DNA from: Desulfoscipio geothermicus DSM 3669
Lineage (GTDB): Bacteria > Bacillota > Desulfotomaculia > Desulfotomaculales > Desulfallaceae
DNA length: 64,000 nucleotides
Direction of reading: 5' to 3'
Assembly (NCBI RefSeq): GCF_900115975.1
Contig: NZ_FOYM01000005.1
Location: forward strand, 1-64,000
Of this stretch, positions 1 through 9,045 are shown piece after piece (the stretch's first letter is position 1; each line of letters opens with the position of its first letter). Made by a program: the position numbers and the translations under genes. The notes beneath the pieces are model-generated. The model was not told the DNA's origin. It did no database searches and was given only the letters and a program-made list of their open reading frames with translations.

Positions 1-75
1 GGAGATTTTGAACGCAGCGGGGAACAACCCGACCTGCACGCTTTTCATCCTCTGTTGGTGCCGCGATAGCGGCAT
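1..75 (-). repeat. Structured dispersed repeat, copy 1 (cut by window edge)
   Basis: Read on the minus strand, this stretch is nearly identical to 14805-14885, including the closing arm ending in GTTCCCCGC (complement of 17-25) and about 35 nt of outer flank. Only the outer half of the element is inside the window. It lies downstream of the permease gene, between coding regions, as do the other copies. A fragment of the GGGGACAG family (GTCTGTCCCCTTTT) follows at about 80-95. Confidence 0.7.
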
Positions 76-101
76 GAAAGTCTGTCCCCTTTTTTGCTTT
101 T

Positions 102-1466
102 TCATTCAAGCCGGTTATTCAAACGGCCCAACATCACCGAAAACGCCAACCCCAGGGCCAGCGTACCCGGGATGACCGCCATTGCGCTGTAAGTGTGCCA
201 GAGCACCAGGTAAACCATGGCGATGACAATGGACATCAGCATCAGCGGGAAACCGACAATAAAAAACTGAAAGAAGCCGATGGTAACATTGTTCCTTTCC
301 GCCATCCCCAAAGCCACCAGGTTGGCTGAGGCGCCGACTATGGTGCCGTTACCGCCCAGGCAAGCGCCCAGTGCCAGGGACCACCATAGAAAGTCAATAT
401 TTCCCAATGACCCCAGGCGGCCCATTTCCTTGATCAGTGGGATCATAGTAGCGACAAAGGGAATATTGTCTACGAAGGAAGAAGCCAGCGCCGACAGCCA
501 GAGTATTATCATTGCCGAGGGGAATACCGCTCCTTGCGTTGTTTCCAGGGCAAGCATAGCCAAAAATTCAATGACCCCGGTGTCCTCCAGGGCGCCCACC
601 ACTATAAAAAGTCCGGTAAAAAAGAAAATAACCGGCCATTCCACACCATGCAGGGCGTGCTCGGGGTCAAAACGGGTTATGGCAAGTAAAAAGGATGCTC
701 CTGACAAGGCAATGACCGAACTTTCCAGGTGAACGACCTGGTGAAGGGCAAAGCCAATAATGGTTAAAACTAAAACAGCAATACTTTTTTTCATTAAAAC
801 GGGATCCTTGATCTCGTTTTTCTCATCTATTTCCAAGATTGATTGCTGCAGTTGCGAAGTTGTCTGCAGGTCGTTGCGGTATATGCGGATTAAAATGAAA
901 ACAGTCAGTGGAAATATTACAATAACGACAGGTGCCAGGTTGATTAAAAAATCCATAAACCCCAGGTGCGTGGCGCTGCCGATCATGATATTCGGCGGGT
1001 CGCCGATAAGGGTGGCCGTTCCTCCAATATTGGAGGACAGGATTTCCGTAAGAATGAAAGGGAGCGGGGCGACTTGCAGCTTTCTGGTGATGGCCAGGGT
1101 GACCGGCACAATCAACAGGATGGTGGTCACGTTGTCCAGCAGGGCCGAAAAAACAGCGGTTAGCAGCGCCAGCGAGGCCAGGACCTTCAACGGCTCGCCT
1201 CGGGCTATCCTGCTGGTTCTGATGGCCACATATTCAAAAATACCCGTCTGGCGGGTAATCCCAACGATAATCATCATGCCCACCAACAGTCCGATGGTGT
1301 TAAAATCTATGTAATGGACGGCTTTATCAGGTGTCAGTATTTTAAATATCATTACCAAAGCGGCTCCGGTGAAAGCGGCTACGGTGCGGTGTATTTTTTC
1401 CGAAACTATCACGGCATAAGTTATCAAGAATATAATGACGGACCAAAAGGATGCATTAGCAGCCAT
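102..1466 (-). CDS. ArsB/NhaD-superfamily membrane permease
   Basis: A 454-residue integral membrane protein of the ion-transporter (ArsB/NhaD, SLC13-like) superfamily. It probably exchanges or extrudes an anion or sodium across the cytoplasmic membrane; the substrate cannot be read from sequence. Roughly eleven or twelve hydrophobic segments are visible, with the two pseudo-symmetric family signatures SALLDNVTTILLIVP near residue 108 and SSFVDNIPFVATMIP near residue 337, and the motif GGTATLIGDPPN between them. The start ATG at 1466 is preceded by a good AGGAGGT site; an upstream in-frame ATG at 1565 lacks one. It stands alone and is separated from the selenium genes by about 200 bp. Confidence 0.85.
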   Translation of the reverse strand: MAANASFWSVIIFLITYAVIVSEKIHRTVAAFTGAALVMIFKILTPDKAVHYIDFNTIGLLVGMMIIVGITRQTGIFEYVAIRTSRIARGEPLKVLASLALLTAVFSALLDNVTTILLIVPVTLAITRKLQVAPLPFILTEILSSNIGGTATLIGDPPNIMIGSATHLGFMDFLINLAPVVIVIFPLTVFILIRIYRNDLQTTSQLQQSILEIDEKNEIKDPVLMKKSIAVLVLTIIGFALHQVVHLESSVIALSGASFLLAITRFDPEHALHGVEWPVIFFFTGLFIVVGALEDTGVIEFLAMLALETTQGAVFPSAMIILWLSALASSFVDNIPFVATMIPLIKEMGRLGSLGNIDFLWWSLALGACLGGNGTIVGASANLVALGMAERNNVTIGFFQFFIVGFPLMLMSIVIAMVYLVLWHTYSAMAVIPGTLALGLAFSVMLGRLNNRLE

Positions 1467-1671
1467 TCGATTACCTCCTATAACATAAATAATGTCTTTT
1501 TTTGACTTTTTAAATACAGGTGACAAAAAAAGTATTTTTATGCTGGATTCATCCCGGTAAGCCAAAAATAATGAACCGTAAAGTACTTGAAATCTCTTGA
1601 TATATAAATAAAAAGCAGGTGACTTGTTGTCACCCGCTCAAATACATTGAATACTACTTGTTCTTGTAAAT

Positions 1672-2286
1672 TTACGCTATGGTTATGGTTTTATACGGTC
1701 CGTACAGCCAGTTGTTAATGTCAAACATGTTGGATATATTACCCAGTTGAAGTTTATCTTTCAACTTATAATACTCCAGGCAGGTGCCGCAGGACAACAC
1801 CGCGGTGCCGGCGGCATGCAGCTTTTCCAGTTGCTCCAGCACCGGGGATCCGTCGCAGGTGAGGAATACTCCGGTGTTTAAAAACAGCAGCGCCGCCGGG
1901 GGGGGGTCCATGGCCGCCAAAGTGGTGAACAGGCTTTTCATTAGCACGTGACCCAGGTCCGGGGAACCCTGGCCCAGCGAGTTGGTGGTGATAAAATATA
2001 CCGGCGCGCCGGTGACTGCCGGTGTGACCGGTTTTCCATCCGGGACGGTTTCCCGGGCGGGGGCGCTTTCCTGACGGTCGATGGTTAAATGAAAGGCGCC
2101 GTCGGCTTGTTTTTCGGTAACGGTGTATCCGGCGTTGCGGGCAAACAATGTGACATTCTGTCGCGCCACGTCGTTATCCACTATGGTAGTGACGGATGCG
2201 ACACCGGGTTCTTCGATGGCTTTTTTGGTGTTGATGACGGGCTGCGGGCAGGCCAGCCCGCGGCAGTCTACGGTTTTATGGGACAT
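1672..2286 (-). CDS. yedF: Selenium-metabolism protein YedF (TusA-like plus DsrE-like)
   Basis: A 204-residue cytoplasmic protein. Residues 1-70 form a TusA/SirA sulfur-carrier domain with the signature CRGLACPQPV, whose first conserved Cys is the expected persulfide or selenide carrier. Residues 90-200 form a DsrE-like domain with a CGTCLEYY motif. Members of this family regularly sit beside selD and are thought to handle reactive selenium for selenophosphate synthesis; that role is inferred from context. The start at 2286 has AGGAGG seven bases upstream; the longer in-frame start at 2310 reads through this site and is unlikely. It is co-directional with selD, with repeat copy 2 in the 322-bp gap between them. 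Confidence 0.88.
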   Translation of the reverse strand: MSHKTVDCRGLACPQPVINTKKAIEEPGVASVTTIVDNDVARQNVTLFARNAGYTVTEKQADGAFHLTIDRQESAPARETVPDGKPVTPAVTGAPVYFITTNSLGQGSPDLGHVLMKSLFTTLAAMDPPPAALLFLNTGVFLTCDGSPVLEQLEKLHAAGTAVLSCGTCLEYYKLKDKLQLGNISNMFDINNWLYGPYKTITIA

Positions 2287-2344
2287 TGTTTTCCTCCTTT
2301 TAAGTGACATTGCAAGAATCGTTCAAAAATGTTAATTCCGCAGA

Positions 2345-2594
2345 GGGCGTGTGTTCCCCGCAAGTGATGTATCGAAGCGCCGGTAACGGGACTTGGTGAA
2401 GCTGAGGTTGCCGGATTGGCGGGACGAATCGCGCAGGTGCAACTTGCTTGGCAGTATACATGGATGCGAATGTTAACCATGACCAAGTTTAATTATCATG
2501 TTGCGCGCAATATGCAGGACCGTCAAATCCGGCCCGAAGCGAACCAGAGTCCCGTCGGCGCGTAAATTCTGAACGTAGCGGGGAACACACGCCC
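2345..2594 (-). repeat. Structured dispersed repeat, copy 2 (complete)
   Basis: This 250-nt element is closed by perfect 17-nt inverted arms, GGGCGTGTGTTCCCCGC at 2345-2361 and its complement at 2578-2594. Inside is a second long stem: 2377-2393 pairs with 2548-2561, leaving a conserved TAC bulge. The remaining sequence matches copy 3 (14838-15099) except for a variable centre of about 70 nt. It fills the gap between selD and yedF and begins 14 nt after the selD stop. No open reading frame in it looks real. Confidence 0.8.
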
Positions 2595-2608
2595 GCGTAC
2601 ATGGAAGT

Positions 2609-3649
2609 TTAGACAATCCTAATAAGCTTTTCCCCGGGGGGTGAGACTTTACCGATGACGGCGGCCTGAACATTTTGCCGGTTCAGTTCCGCCATGAACC
2701 GGCTAACGACGGCTTCGGGCATGGATATCAGCAGGCCGCCTGAAGTTTGCGGGTCAAACAGCGCCATCTGTTCCTCGGGCTTAAAGCCATTGACAAAGCG
2801 TATATTTTCCTCCAGGTGGCCCTTATTGTCGTAAGCCCCGGCGGGAATAAGCCCCATGCGGGCCATGTCCAGCGTTTCCGGCAGCATGGGGATGGATGAG
2901 AATGCAATTTCCAGGCTTACTTTACTGGCGGCGGCCATTTCCGCGGCGTGCCCCAAAAGGCCAAACCCGGTGATGTCGGTGCAGGCATTGGCGCCACATT
3001 GCATCATAACCAGGGAGGCCGCCTTGTTTAAAGCGGCCATGCTTTGTACCGCCAGATTTGCCGCTTCCACGGAAACCAGTTCCGCCTTTATACCGGTGTT
3101 GATGATGCCGGTGCCCAGTGGCTTGGTTAATACCAGCCGGTCGCCGGGACGGGCAGTGGCGTTGGTGATAATGCCGGCGGGGTGCGCCAGGCCGGTGACG
3201 GCAAGCCCGTATTTGGGTTCATCGTCGCGTACGGTGTGTCCCCCGGCGATGATACCTTCAGCTTCGACAACCTTGTCGGCCCCGCCCTGTAAAATCTCCT
3301 GTAAAACGGCAATGGGCAGGCAGTCGGGGAAACAAACGATATTTAAAGCCATGAGCGGTTGTCCTCCCATGGCGTAAATGTCGCTCAAAGCGTTGGCAGC
3401 GGCGATCTGTCCGAAAAGATACGGGTCGTCCACCATCGGGGTGAAAAAGTCCACGGTTTGAATAAGCGCCTGACGATCGTTCAATTTATAAACGGCGGCG
3501 TCGTCCGAGGTATCGAGCCCGACCATCAGTCGGGGGTCATGGGTGACCGGTAAATGTCGCAGCACCTGCGACAGGGTATGCGGCCCTATTTTGGCCGCTC
3601 ACCCGGAAGTTTTGGCCAGACCGGTCAGTTTGATTGTTTGCTCCGGCAT
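2609..3649 (-). CDS. selD: Selenide, water dikinase SelD, selenocysteine-containing
   Basis: SelD makes selenophosphate from selenide and ATP, the selenium donor for tRNA-Sec and selenouridine. The continuous reading frame starts at 3565, but the family's N-terminal catalytic segment lies upstream in the same frame. From ATG 3649 (GAAGGAGG-like site upstream) the protein reads through a TGA at 3599-3601, residue 17, in the context TSG-U-AAKIGP. This is where other SelD proteins have the catalytic Cys or Sec, so the product is a 346-residue selenoprotein. The ATP-binding segment (VGLDTSDDAAVY, about residues 43-54), the AINDxxAMGG-like loop (ANALSDIYAMGG, near 87) and the C-terminal DPQTSGGLL are all present. 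It is divergent from the second selenoprotein gene. Confidence 0.93.
3555..3598 (-). promoter_or_regulatory. Candidate bSECIS of selD
   Basis: Two hairpins follow the selD UGA within the coding sequence. The first, GCGGCCAAAATAGGGCCGC (3598-3580), abuts the UGA. The second, TGTCGCAGGTGCTGCGACA (3573-3555), has eight perfect pairs, and its GUG loop begins 34 nt after the UGA, within the 16-37 nt range usual for bacterial SECIS elements. Which hairpin SelB would use cannot be decided by eye. Confidence 0.6.
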
Positions 3650-3791
3650 AATTGGCTTCGCCTCCTTCACTAATAGCATGTCACCGAATATTCTTTTTAA
3701 AATCCAAGTTTCCTTTATTAATGTAATAAAAAAATTTTATAAATATGCAAGGTGGCAGAAATAATATTTATTGCCGCATTAATTAAACCAG

Positions 3792-3797
3792 TTGACA
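3792..3797 (+). promoter_or_regulatory. Candidate -35 box for the small selenoprotein gene
   Basis: TTGACA at 3792-3797 is a perfect sigma-A -35 hexamer, 90 nt before the TTG start at 3887. No clean -10 box sits at 17-nt spacing. TATGGT at 3813-3818 (15-nt spacing) is the nearest candidate. Confidence 0.35.
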
Positions 3798-3886
3798 AAT
3801 AAAAAGGACATCTATGGTGTACATTAAAGGCATGAGTATGATAAAATTTGAAGGGTATAAAGTTACCATACAAGGAGGAAGTTAAC

Positions 3887-4225
3887 TTGGAGCAGCAATT
3901 TGAAGTGATTATTTTCGGTTTGGATGCCCCGACGCCCCATGTTGGCTGAGGGCCGCGGCCTTCCGCCGGGTGCGGAACGGAAAAGACCATGAAACAGGAA
4001 GCTGAAGATTTGGGCTTAGCCCTCAAAGAAAACTTTGGTGACAAAGTTGATGTCAAGTTTGTGGATGTCTCTACCGATGAATTAAAGGATTATCCTAAAA
4101 TAGTGTCTATTTTGCCCAGGGTGCGCCTGCCGCTGACGGTAATCAATGAAGAACCCCGTTTTCATGGCGGTATTTCCGCTGAAGTAATTTCCAATGCGTT
4201 ACAGGAAATGAAACAGTCTGAGTAA
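3887..4225 (+). CDS. Small thioredoxin-like selenoprotein (UGA read as Sec)
   Basis: An ORF finder sees only a 78-residue fragment from ATG 3989, which has no ribosome site. A strong AAGGAGGAA site precedes TTG 3887. Translation from there is in the same frame and is interrupted only by TGA at 3947-3949. Read as selenocysteine this gives 112 residues: a beta strand (FEVIIFGLDAP), U21, Cys29, an amphipathic helix (residues 31-50), a second strand (VDVKFVDVST), the conserved-looking segment PLTVINEEPRFHGG, and a final helix. The beta-alpha-beta...beta-beta-alpha order and the cis-Pro-like PLTV resemble small thioredoxin-fold disulfide proteins such as YuzD, but I cannot name the family. Its position opposite selD and the hairpin after the UGA support the reading. 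It is probably a redox protein. Confidence 0.82.
3961..3977 (+). promoter_or_regulatory. Candidate bSECIS of the small selenoprotein
   Basis: The hairpin TTCCGCCGGGTGCGGAA has six perfect pairs and the loop CGGGU. The loop starts 17 nt after the UGA (3947-3949) and contains the GGU typical of bacterial SECIS apical loops. It lies inside the coding sequence, as bacterial SECIS elements do. Confidence 0.65.
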
Positions 4226-4313
4226 AAGGGATTGCATCTCTGGAATATTTAACCACAGTTGCGTTATTTTTCCCCTTCCTGCCGCATAGATTAGTGGCAG
4301 GGGGGGATTTTTT

Positions 4314-4598
4314 ATGGCTTGGAAGGATTTGAAAAACAAATTCAAGAGGCAGTTTTCCGACTACCTGGAATTGCCCGGCGATATTATGTTGGACTTGCCT
4401 AAAATTGTTCTGGTGGGTAACCAGCAGGTATTTATCGAAAACCATCGCGGTATCCAGGAATATAACCCCGGACTGGTCCGGGTTGTGGTCAGCGATAAAA
4501 TTATTGAAGTCACCGGAGAGAACCTGACCTTGCGCAATATACTACCCGATGAAATATGCGTGGAAGGGCAGATTACCGCGCTTACCTTCTTGAGTTAG
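4314..4598 (+). CDS. yqfC: Sporulation protein YqfC
   Basis: A 94-residue protein matching the YqfC/YabP-like family, made in the mother cell during sporulation and found only in endospore formers. The typical segment LPGDIMLDLPKIVLVGNQQVFIENHRGI covers residues 18-46, and the C-terminal half is a short beta-rich domain. Its molecular role is unknown. It heads the run yqfC-yqfD-phoH-pgpH-ybeY-dgkA-cdd-era, an order well known in Bacillus and Clostridia, and yqfD starts 14 bp after its stop. Confidence 0.9.
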   Translation: MAWKDLKNKFKRQFSDYLELPGDIMLDLPKIVLVGNQQVFIENHRGIQEYNPGLVRVVVSDKIIEVTGENLTLRNILPDEICVEGQITALTFLS

Positions 4599-4611
4599 GA
4601 GGTGGCGGGAG

Positions 4612-5913
4612 TTGCTGTTTAAATTATTGGCTTACCTGGGCGGGTTTGTAACCATAGCGGTGTCGGAAGACTGCCTGGAAAAATTTTTAAATATGGCCTC
4701 TACCCGGGGGATTTATCTGTGGGGTATTGCCAACGCGGGGCGGAACCGGGTAGAGTTGAAAGTGCGTTTGAGCAGTGTACAGCCGTTGCGACATGTGGCC
4801 CGGATGACGCGCTGCCGGTTTCAAATTGTGGAGCGGGCGGGCCTGCCCTTTTTTGTCGGCAGAATGAAGCGGCGCAAAGCATTGCTGGGCGGGGCGCTTT
4901 TTTTTGTGGTGGTATTGTACATACTTTCCTCGTTTGTGTGGTTCGTTGATGTGACGGGCAATCGATCAATTGCCAGGGAACAGGTTTGTAAAGCAGCCCG
5001 TCAGGCCGGGCTTTATCGCGGAGTCCCCAAGTGGTCCGTTGATACGGCCAAAGTGGAAGAAACTGTGCTGCGACAAGTTCCCGGCCTGTCATGGGTGGGC
5101 GTGTACGTAGATGGGACAAGGGTTCGTATTAAATTGGTGGAAAAGGTGCTTCCGCCGGACACAGGCCAAGAGAAACCTGCCGATGTGGTAGCCGTGAAGG
5201 ATGGCTTAATAAAAGAAATATTGGTTTTAAACGGGCAGCCCCGGGTCAGCGAAGGGGATACCGTCACAGCGGGGCAGGTGCTGATCTCCGCAGCCGTACC
5301 GCCACCCGACCCGGAGGAAAACCTGGAGCCGGGAGAGGAACCGTCTGAAGAACCCGAACAGACGCCAGAGCCGGTAAAATACGTGCATGCCCGGGGGATT
5401 GTGCGGGCCCGGGTCTGGTACGAAGATTACAAGGAAATGCCGTTGGTGGAAAGGGGTGTCAGGTCGACGGGTCGGGAAATTACCAAACTTTGCATGAAAA
5501 TCGGGGGTAAGGAAATAATTTTTATGGGGCCACGGCAAATTCCATACGAGCATTTTGAAGCGCAGACGAACGGTAAAAGGCTGCCGGCGTGGAGGAATAT
5601 AAGTATTCCCGTCGAATTTATAACGGTTAAATATCACGAGGCAAAACCATATGTGCACAGGTATAGCAAGGCGCAGGCCCGCCGCCTGGCATCCGAACGG
5701 GCATTGGCCGATATTCGCTCGCGTATGCCCGCCGGCGCCAGGATTCTTAAAAAACAGGTTCAGGTAGTGGAAACCAATGAGCCCGAGGATATAGTCCGGG
5801 TCAAGGTGCTGGTAGAAGCGCTGGAGGAAATAGGCAAGGAACGGCCTCACGTAGCCGATAGAGGAGGGTCCGGTATAGTTGACGGAAAACGTGGAAGCCA
5901 GGGTAATAATTGA
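4612..5913 (+). CDS. yqfD: Sporulation protein YqfD
   Basis: A 433-residue single-pass membrane protein of the YqfD family, needed for efficient sporulation in Bacillus; its biochemistry is unknown. Residues 1-85 form the cytoplasmic N-terminal domain, residues 90-110 a transmembrane helix, and the rest is extracytoplasmic. An unusual Pro/Glu-rich linker lies at about residues 228-254. The TTG start at 4612 has an AGGAGGTGG site about ten bases upstream. The last 35 bases overlap phoH in another frame, suggesting translational coupling. Confidence 0.92.
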   Translation: MLFKLLAYLGGFVTIAVSEDCLEKFLNMASTRGIYLWGIANAGRNRVELKVRLSSVQPLRHVARMTRCRFQIVERAGLPFFVGRMKRRKALLGGALFFVVVLYILSSFVWFVDVTGNRSIAREQVCKAARQAGLYRGVPKWSVDTAKVEETVLRQVPGLSWVGVYVDGTRVRIKLVEKVLPPDTGQEKPADVVAVKDGLIKEILVLNGQPRVSEGDTVTAGQVLISAAVPPPDPEENLEPGEEPSEEPEQTPEPVKYVHARGIVRARVWYEDYKEMPLVERGVRSTGREITKLCMKIGGKEIIFMGPRQIPYEHFEAQTNGKRLPAWRNISIPVEFITVKYHEAKPYVHRYSKAQARRLASERALADIRSRMPAGARILKKQVQVVETNEPEDIVRVKVLVEALEEIGKERPHVADRGGSGIVDGKRGSQGNN

Positions 5914-6859
5914 CGATGTAGGTGCCGCTGCGGAAATATTTGGCAAACACGATGAAAATTTATCTCTTATGGAAAACTCACTGGGCGTAAAAATGGTGAC
6001 CCGCGGAGAGGAATTGATCATTATGGGCCGCCGGGAGCAGGTGGAAAAAGCCCGGGAGGTTATTCGCCAGCTGCAGGAATTTTACCGGGCGGGCAACCGG
6101 TTGACGATGCATGAAATTAATTATACCATTAAGACCATCAAGGCCGGTAATCCCGGGGCCCTTGCGGGCCTGGCCAAAGATGTGATACTGGTTACGCCCC
6201 GGGGTAAAAGAATCAAGCCCAAAACGGTGGGCCAGCAAAAGTATATTGAGGGCCTGCAAAAACATGATATAGTTTTTGCCATCGGGCCTGCGGGAACCGG
6301 TAAAACTTATCTGGCGGTGGTCATGGCCATCAGGGCGCTGCGCAATCGCAGCGTGAACAGGATAGTGCTCACCAGGCCGGCGGTGGAGGCGGGGGAAAAA
6401 CTGGGTTTCTTGCCCGGTGACCTGCAGGAAAAGGTTGATCCTTACCTGCGCCCGCTGTACGACAGCCTGTACGACGTGTTGGGGTTTGAAAACACCCAGA
6501 AGCAACTGGAAAGACATATTATAGAGATCGCTCCCCTGGCTTACATGCGGGGAAGAACCCTTGATGATTCGTTCGTTATCCTGGATGAAGCCCAGAATAC
6601 CACACCGGAGCAGATGAAAATGTTTCTTACCCGCCTGGGCTTTGGTTCCAAGGCGGTGATAACCGGTGACGAAACCCAGGTGGATTTGCCCAGGGGACAG
6701 CAGTCCGGGCTGGTTCATGCCCGGCAGGTGCTGCAAGGGATTAAAGGAATATCATTTCATCATTTCAGCGGTGAAGATATAGTAAGGCACCCGCTGGTGC
6801 AGGAAATTGTCCGGGCTTATGAAGGACAAGGCGCATCAGTGGAAAAACAAGAGGAGTGA
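5879..6859 (+). CDS. phoH: PhoH-family ATPase
   Basis: A 326-residue cytoplasmic P-loop protein of the PhoH/YbeZ family, associated with RNA metabolism and usually next to ybeY as here. A short KH-like N-terminal domain (residues 1-70) precedes the ATPase. Walker A is GPAGTGKT at residues 136-143 and Walker B is FVILDEAQN near 231. The start is TTG 5879, inside the end of yqfD, with GAGGAGGG ten bases before it. It is followed directly by pgpH (gap of 5 bp). Confidence 0.94.
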   Translation: MTENVEARVIIDDVGAAAEIFGKHDENLSLMENSLGVKMVTRGEELIIMGRREQVEKAREVIRQLQEFYRAGNRLTMHEINYTIKTIKAGNPGALAGLAKDVILVTPRGKRIKPKTVGQQKYIEGLQKHDIVFAIGPAGTGKTYLAVVMAIRALRNRSVNRIVLTRPAVEAGEKLGFLPGDLQEKVDPYLRPLYDSLYDVLGFENTQKQLERHIIEIAPLAYMRGRTLDDSFVILDEAQNTTPEQMKMFLTRLGFGSKAVITGDETQVDLPRGQQSGLVHARQVLQGIKGISFHHFSGEDIVRHPLVQEIVRAYEGQGASVEKQEE

Positions 6860-6864
6860 AATAA

Positions 6865-9045
6865 ATGCTTCCTCTAGGCAAGGCAAGGGGAAAAATAATA
6901 GCAAGCTACAACCGGCTGGCCGGCAAACGAAAAGTGCGCCGGGGGGTGGCCGCCCTTATTTTTTTTGTGGCGTTGACCCTGCTGATTTCGGTGGAATTTA
7001 TGCCCCAAAAGGTCAACCTGGTGGTGGGACAGGTTTCACCCACCGATGTTTTTGCCCCGCGCAGTATTATCTTCGAGGATAAGATAAAAACAGAGGAAGC
7101 TCGGAATTTGGCTGCCACGCAAATTGAAAAACAGTACATCACCGACCCGCGCGTAAGCGTAGATGTGCAGCAGAATATATCCGCGCTGATTGACGCCGTC
7201 GGCACAATACAATCCAACAAGGAACTGAGCGAGGACGCAAAAGTCAGTAAATTGCAGGAGGTTATTCCCTTTGATTTAACGTCCGATACCGTAAAGTTGC
7301 TGGCATTGCCCAATCCGGAAAATCTCAACCGCATGGAAGCCGGCTTAACTGCCATGGTGACCAGGACCATGGAATCGCAGCAGGGGGTTACCCAGGAAAA
7401 TATTGATGATATAGAAGCCGGGTTAATCGCTGAAATTAAAAACTTGCAACTCCAAAGCCCATATGAAAAACTGGCGACGGAAATAATCAGTTACTACCTG
7501 CGGCCCAATAAGTTTTTCGACGCTGAAAAAACGCAACGTTTGCAGCAGGCGGCCAGGGAAGCGGTGCCGCCGGTGATGGTTACCATCAAGGAACGGGAAA
7601 AGATTATCGGCGAGGGTGAAATAGTTACCGAGGAACACCTGGCCAAACTGGAGGCGTTGGGTCTTTCCCGCCCCACCCTGCCTATATCGTCTATTGTGGG
7701 GTCTGCCTTGCTGGTGGCCCTGTTGATGCTGGTGGTGCTCTTTTATCTTTACCAGCAGAACAGGGAAATCTACAAAAACGCCGGGCACCTGTATTTGCTC
7801 GGTATTATTGTACTGGGTGTTTTGGGGGTATCGAAGGCCATTATTGCCATTAACGTCACCCAGTGGCCCGAATTCGGCGCCCTTTTCGGTTACCTGGCCC
7901 CGGTAGCGGCGGCGGGTATGCTGATTGCTATCCTGCTGGATTCCCGCCTGGCTGTGCTGGTGGTGGCCGTCATGAGTATTCTTTTGGGGCTTATGACCGG
8001 CGGACAAATCAGGTTTGCCGTGGTCGGCCTGATTGGCGGCATGACCGGAGTATACGGGGTCAGTAAGCTGAGCCAGCGGGGTGACCTGGCCCGGGCCGGG
8101 TTTTACACCGGCGCGGCCAATATTGCGGCCATTTTTGCCATGGGGCTGATCGGCGATACGTCCATTGGGCTGGTAGTCACCTCCAGTCTGGCTTTGGGGT
8201 CCGTCAACGGGATCCTTTCGTCCATTTTAACCAACGGGGCCATTCCTTACCTGGAAAGCGCTTTTGGCATTACCTCTGCGGTGCGCTTGCTGGAATTGTC
8301 CAATCCGGGCAACCCGCTGTTGCGCCGTCTGCAAATCGAGGCGCCGGGCACCTACCACCATAGCCTGCTGGTGGGTAACCTGGCCGAATCGGCGGCGGAC
8401 GCGGTGGGCGGTGATTCGCTGTTGGTGCGGGTGGCCGCGTATTACCACGACATCGGCAAAATGAAACGGCCTTACTTTTTCATCGAGAATCAAATGGGTG
8501 AAAACCCGCATGATAAAATTGCGCCCAGCTTGAGCACCCTGATTTTAACCTCTCACGTCAAGGACGGTTCGGAAATGGCGCGCGAGAACAAACTTCCCCA
8601 GGGTATTAAAGAGATTATTGAACAGCATCACGGCACCAGCCTGTGCAGTTTTTTTTATCACAAGGCTGTGGAAAATAATAAAAACGAAAATATTACCGAG
8701 GACGATTTTAGATACGAGGGCCCCAAGCCGCAGACCAAGGAAGCGGCTATTGTTATGTTGGCCGATACCGTGGAGGCGGCGGTCAGGTCCATGCAGAATC
8801 GTACCCCCGGGCGCACTGAAGGATTGGTCAGAAAAATTATTCGTGACAAGCTCATGGACGGTCAACTGGATGAAAGCGATTTAACGCTCAAAGATCTGGA
8901 TGCTATAGCCAATGCCTTTATCAGGGTGTTGTCCGGAATATTTCATAGCCGGATAGAATACCCGGACATGGCGAAAGAGATGGAAAGGAGAAAGAGCAAG
9001 CGTGCCGGTGCTCGTAAACAATCTGCAGGAAAAAGTGTCGGTTGA
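6865..9045 (+). CDS. pgpH: Membrane cyclic-di-AMP phosphodiesterase PgpH (7TMR-HD)
   Basis: A 726-residue protein with the PgpH layout: an N-terminal membrane segment near residues 29-50, an extracytoplasmic 7TMR-HDED domain (about 55-270), seven transmembrane segments (about 275-470), and a cytoplasmic HD domain. The HD metal-site residues include the GTYHHSLLVGN histidines near 493 and YYHDIGK near 528. In Listeria and Bacillus this family hydrolyses c-di-AMP to pApA, so the gene probably tunes c-di-AMP levels and osmotic balance. ybeY overlaps its 3' end by 44 bp. Confidence 0.94.
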   Translation: MLPLGKARGKIIASYNRLAGKRKVRRGVAALIFFVALTLLISVEFMPQKVNLVVGQVSPTDVFAPRSIIFEDKIKTEEARNLAATQIEKQYITDPRVSVDVQQNISALIDAVGTIQSNKELSEDAKVSKLQEVIPFDLTSDTVKLLALPNPENLNRMEAGLTAMVTRTMESQQGVTQENIDDIEAGLIAEIKNLQLQSPYEKLATEIISYYLRPNKFFDAEKTQRLQQAAREAVPPVMVTIKEREKIIGEGEIVTEEHLAKLEALGLSRPTLPISSIVGSALLVALLMLVVLFYLYQQNREIYKNAGHLYLLGIIVLGVLGVSKAIIAINVTQWPEFGALFGYLAPVAAAGMLIAILLDSRLAVLVVAVMSILLGLMTGGQIRFAVVGLIGGMTGVYGVSKLSQRGDLARAGFYTGAANIAAIFAMGLIGDTSIGLVVTSSLALGSVNGILSSILTNGAIPYLESAFGITSAVRLLELSNPGNPLLRRLQIEAPGTYHHSLLVGNLAESAADAVGGDSLLVRVAAYYHDIGKMKRPYFFIENQMGENPHDKIAPSLSTLILTSHVKDGSEMARENKLPQGIKEIIEQHHGTSLCSFFYHKAVENNKNENITEDDFRYEGPKPQTKEAAIVMLADTVEAAVRSMQNRTPGRTEGLVRKIIRDKLMDGQLDESDLTLKDLDAIANAFIRVLSGIFHSRIEYPDMAKEMERRKSKRAGARKQSAGKSVG

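Noticed and set aside
2473-2673. Minus-strand ORF covering the end of selD and repeat copy 2
   Set aside because: It lies within the structured repeat and overlaps selD out of frame; no domain is visible.
3718-4056. 112-codon minus-strand ORF opposite the small selenoprotein
   Set aside because: It is the shadow of the plus-strand gene, with no ribosome site and low-complexity content.
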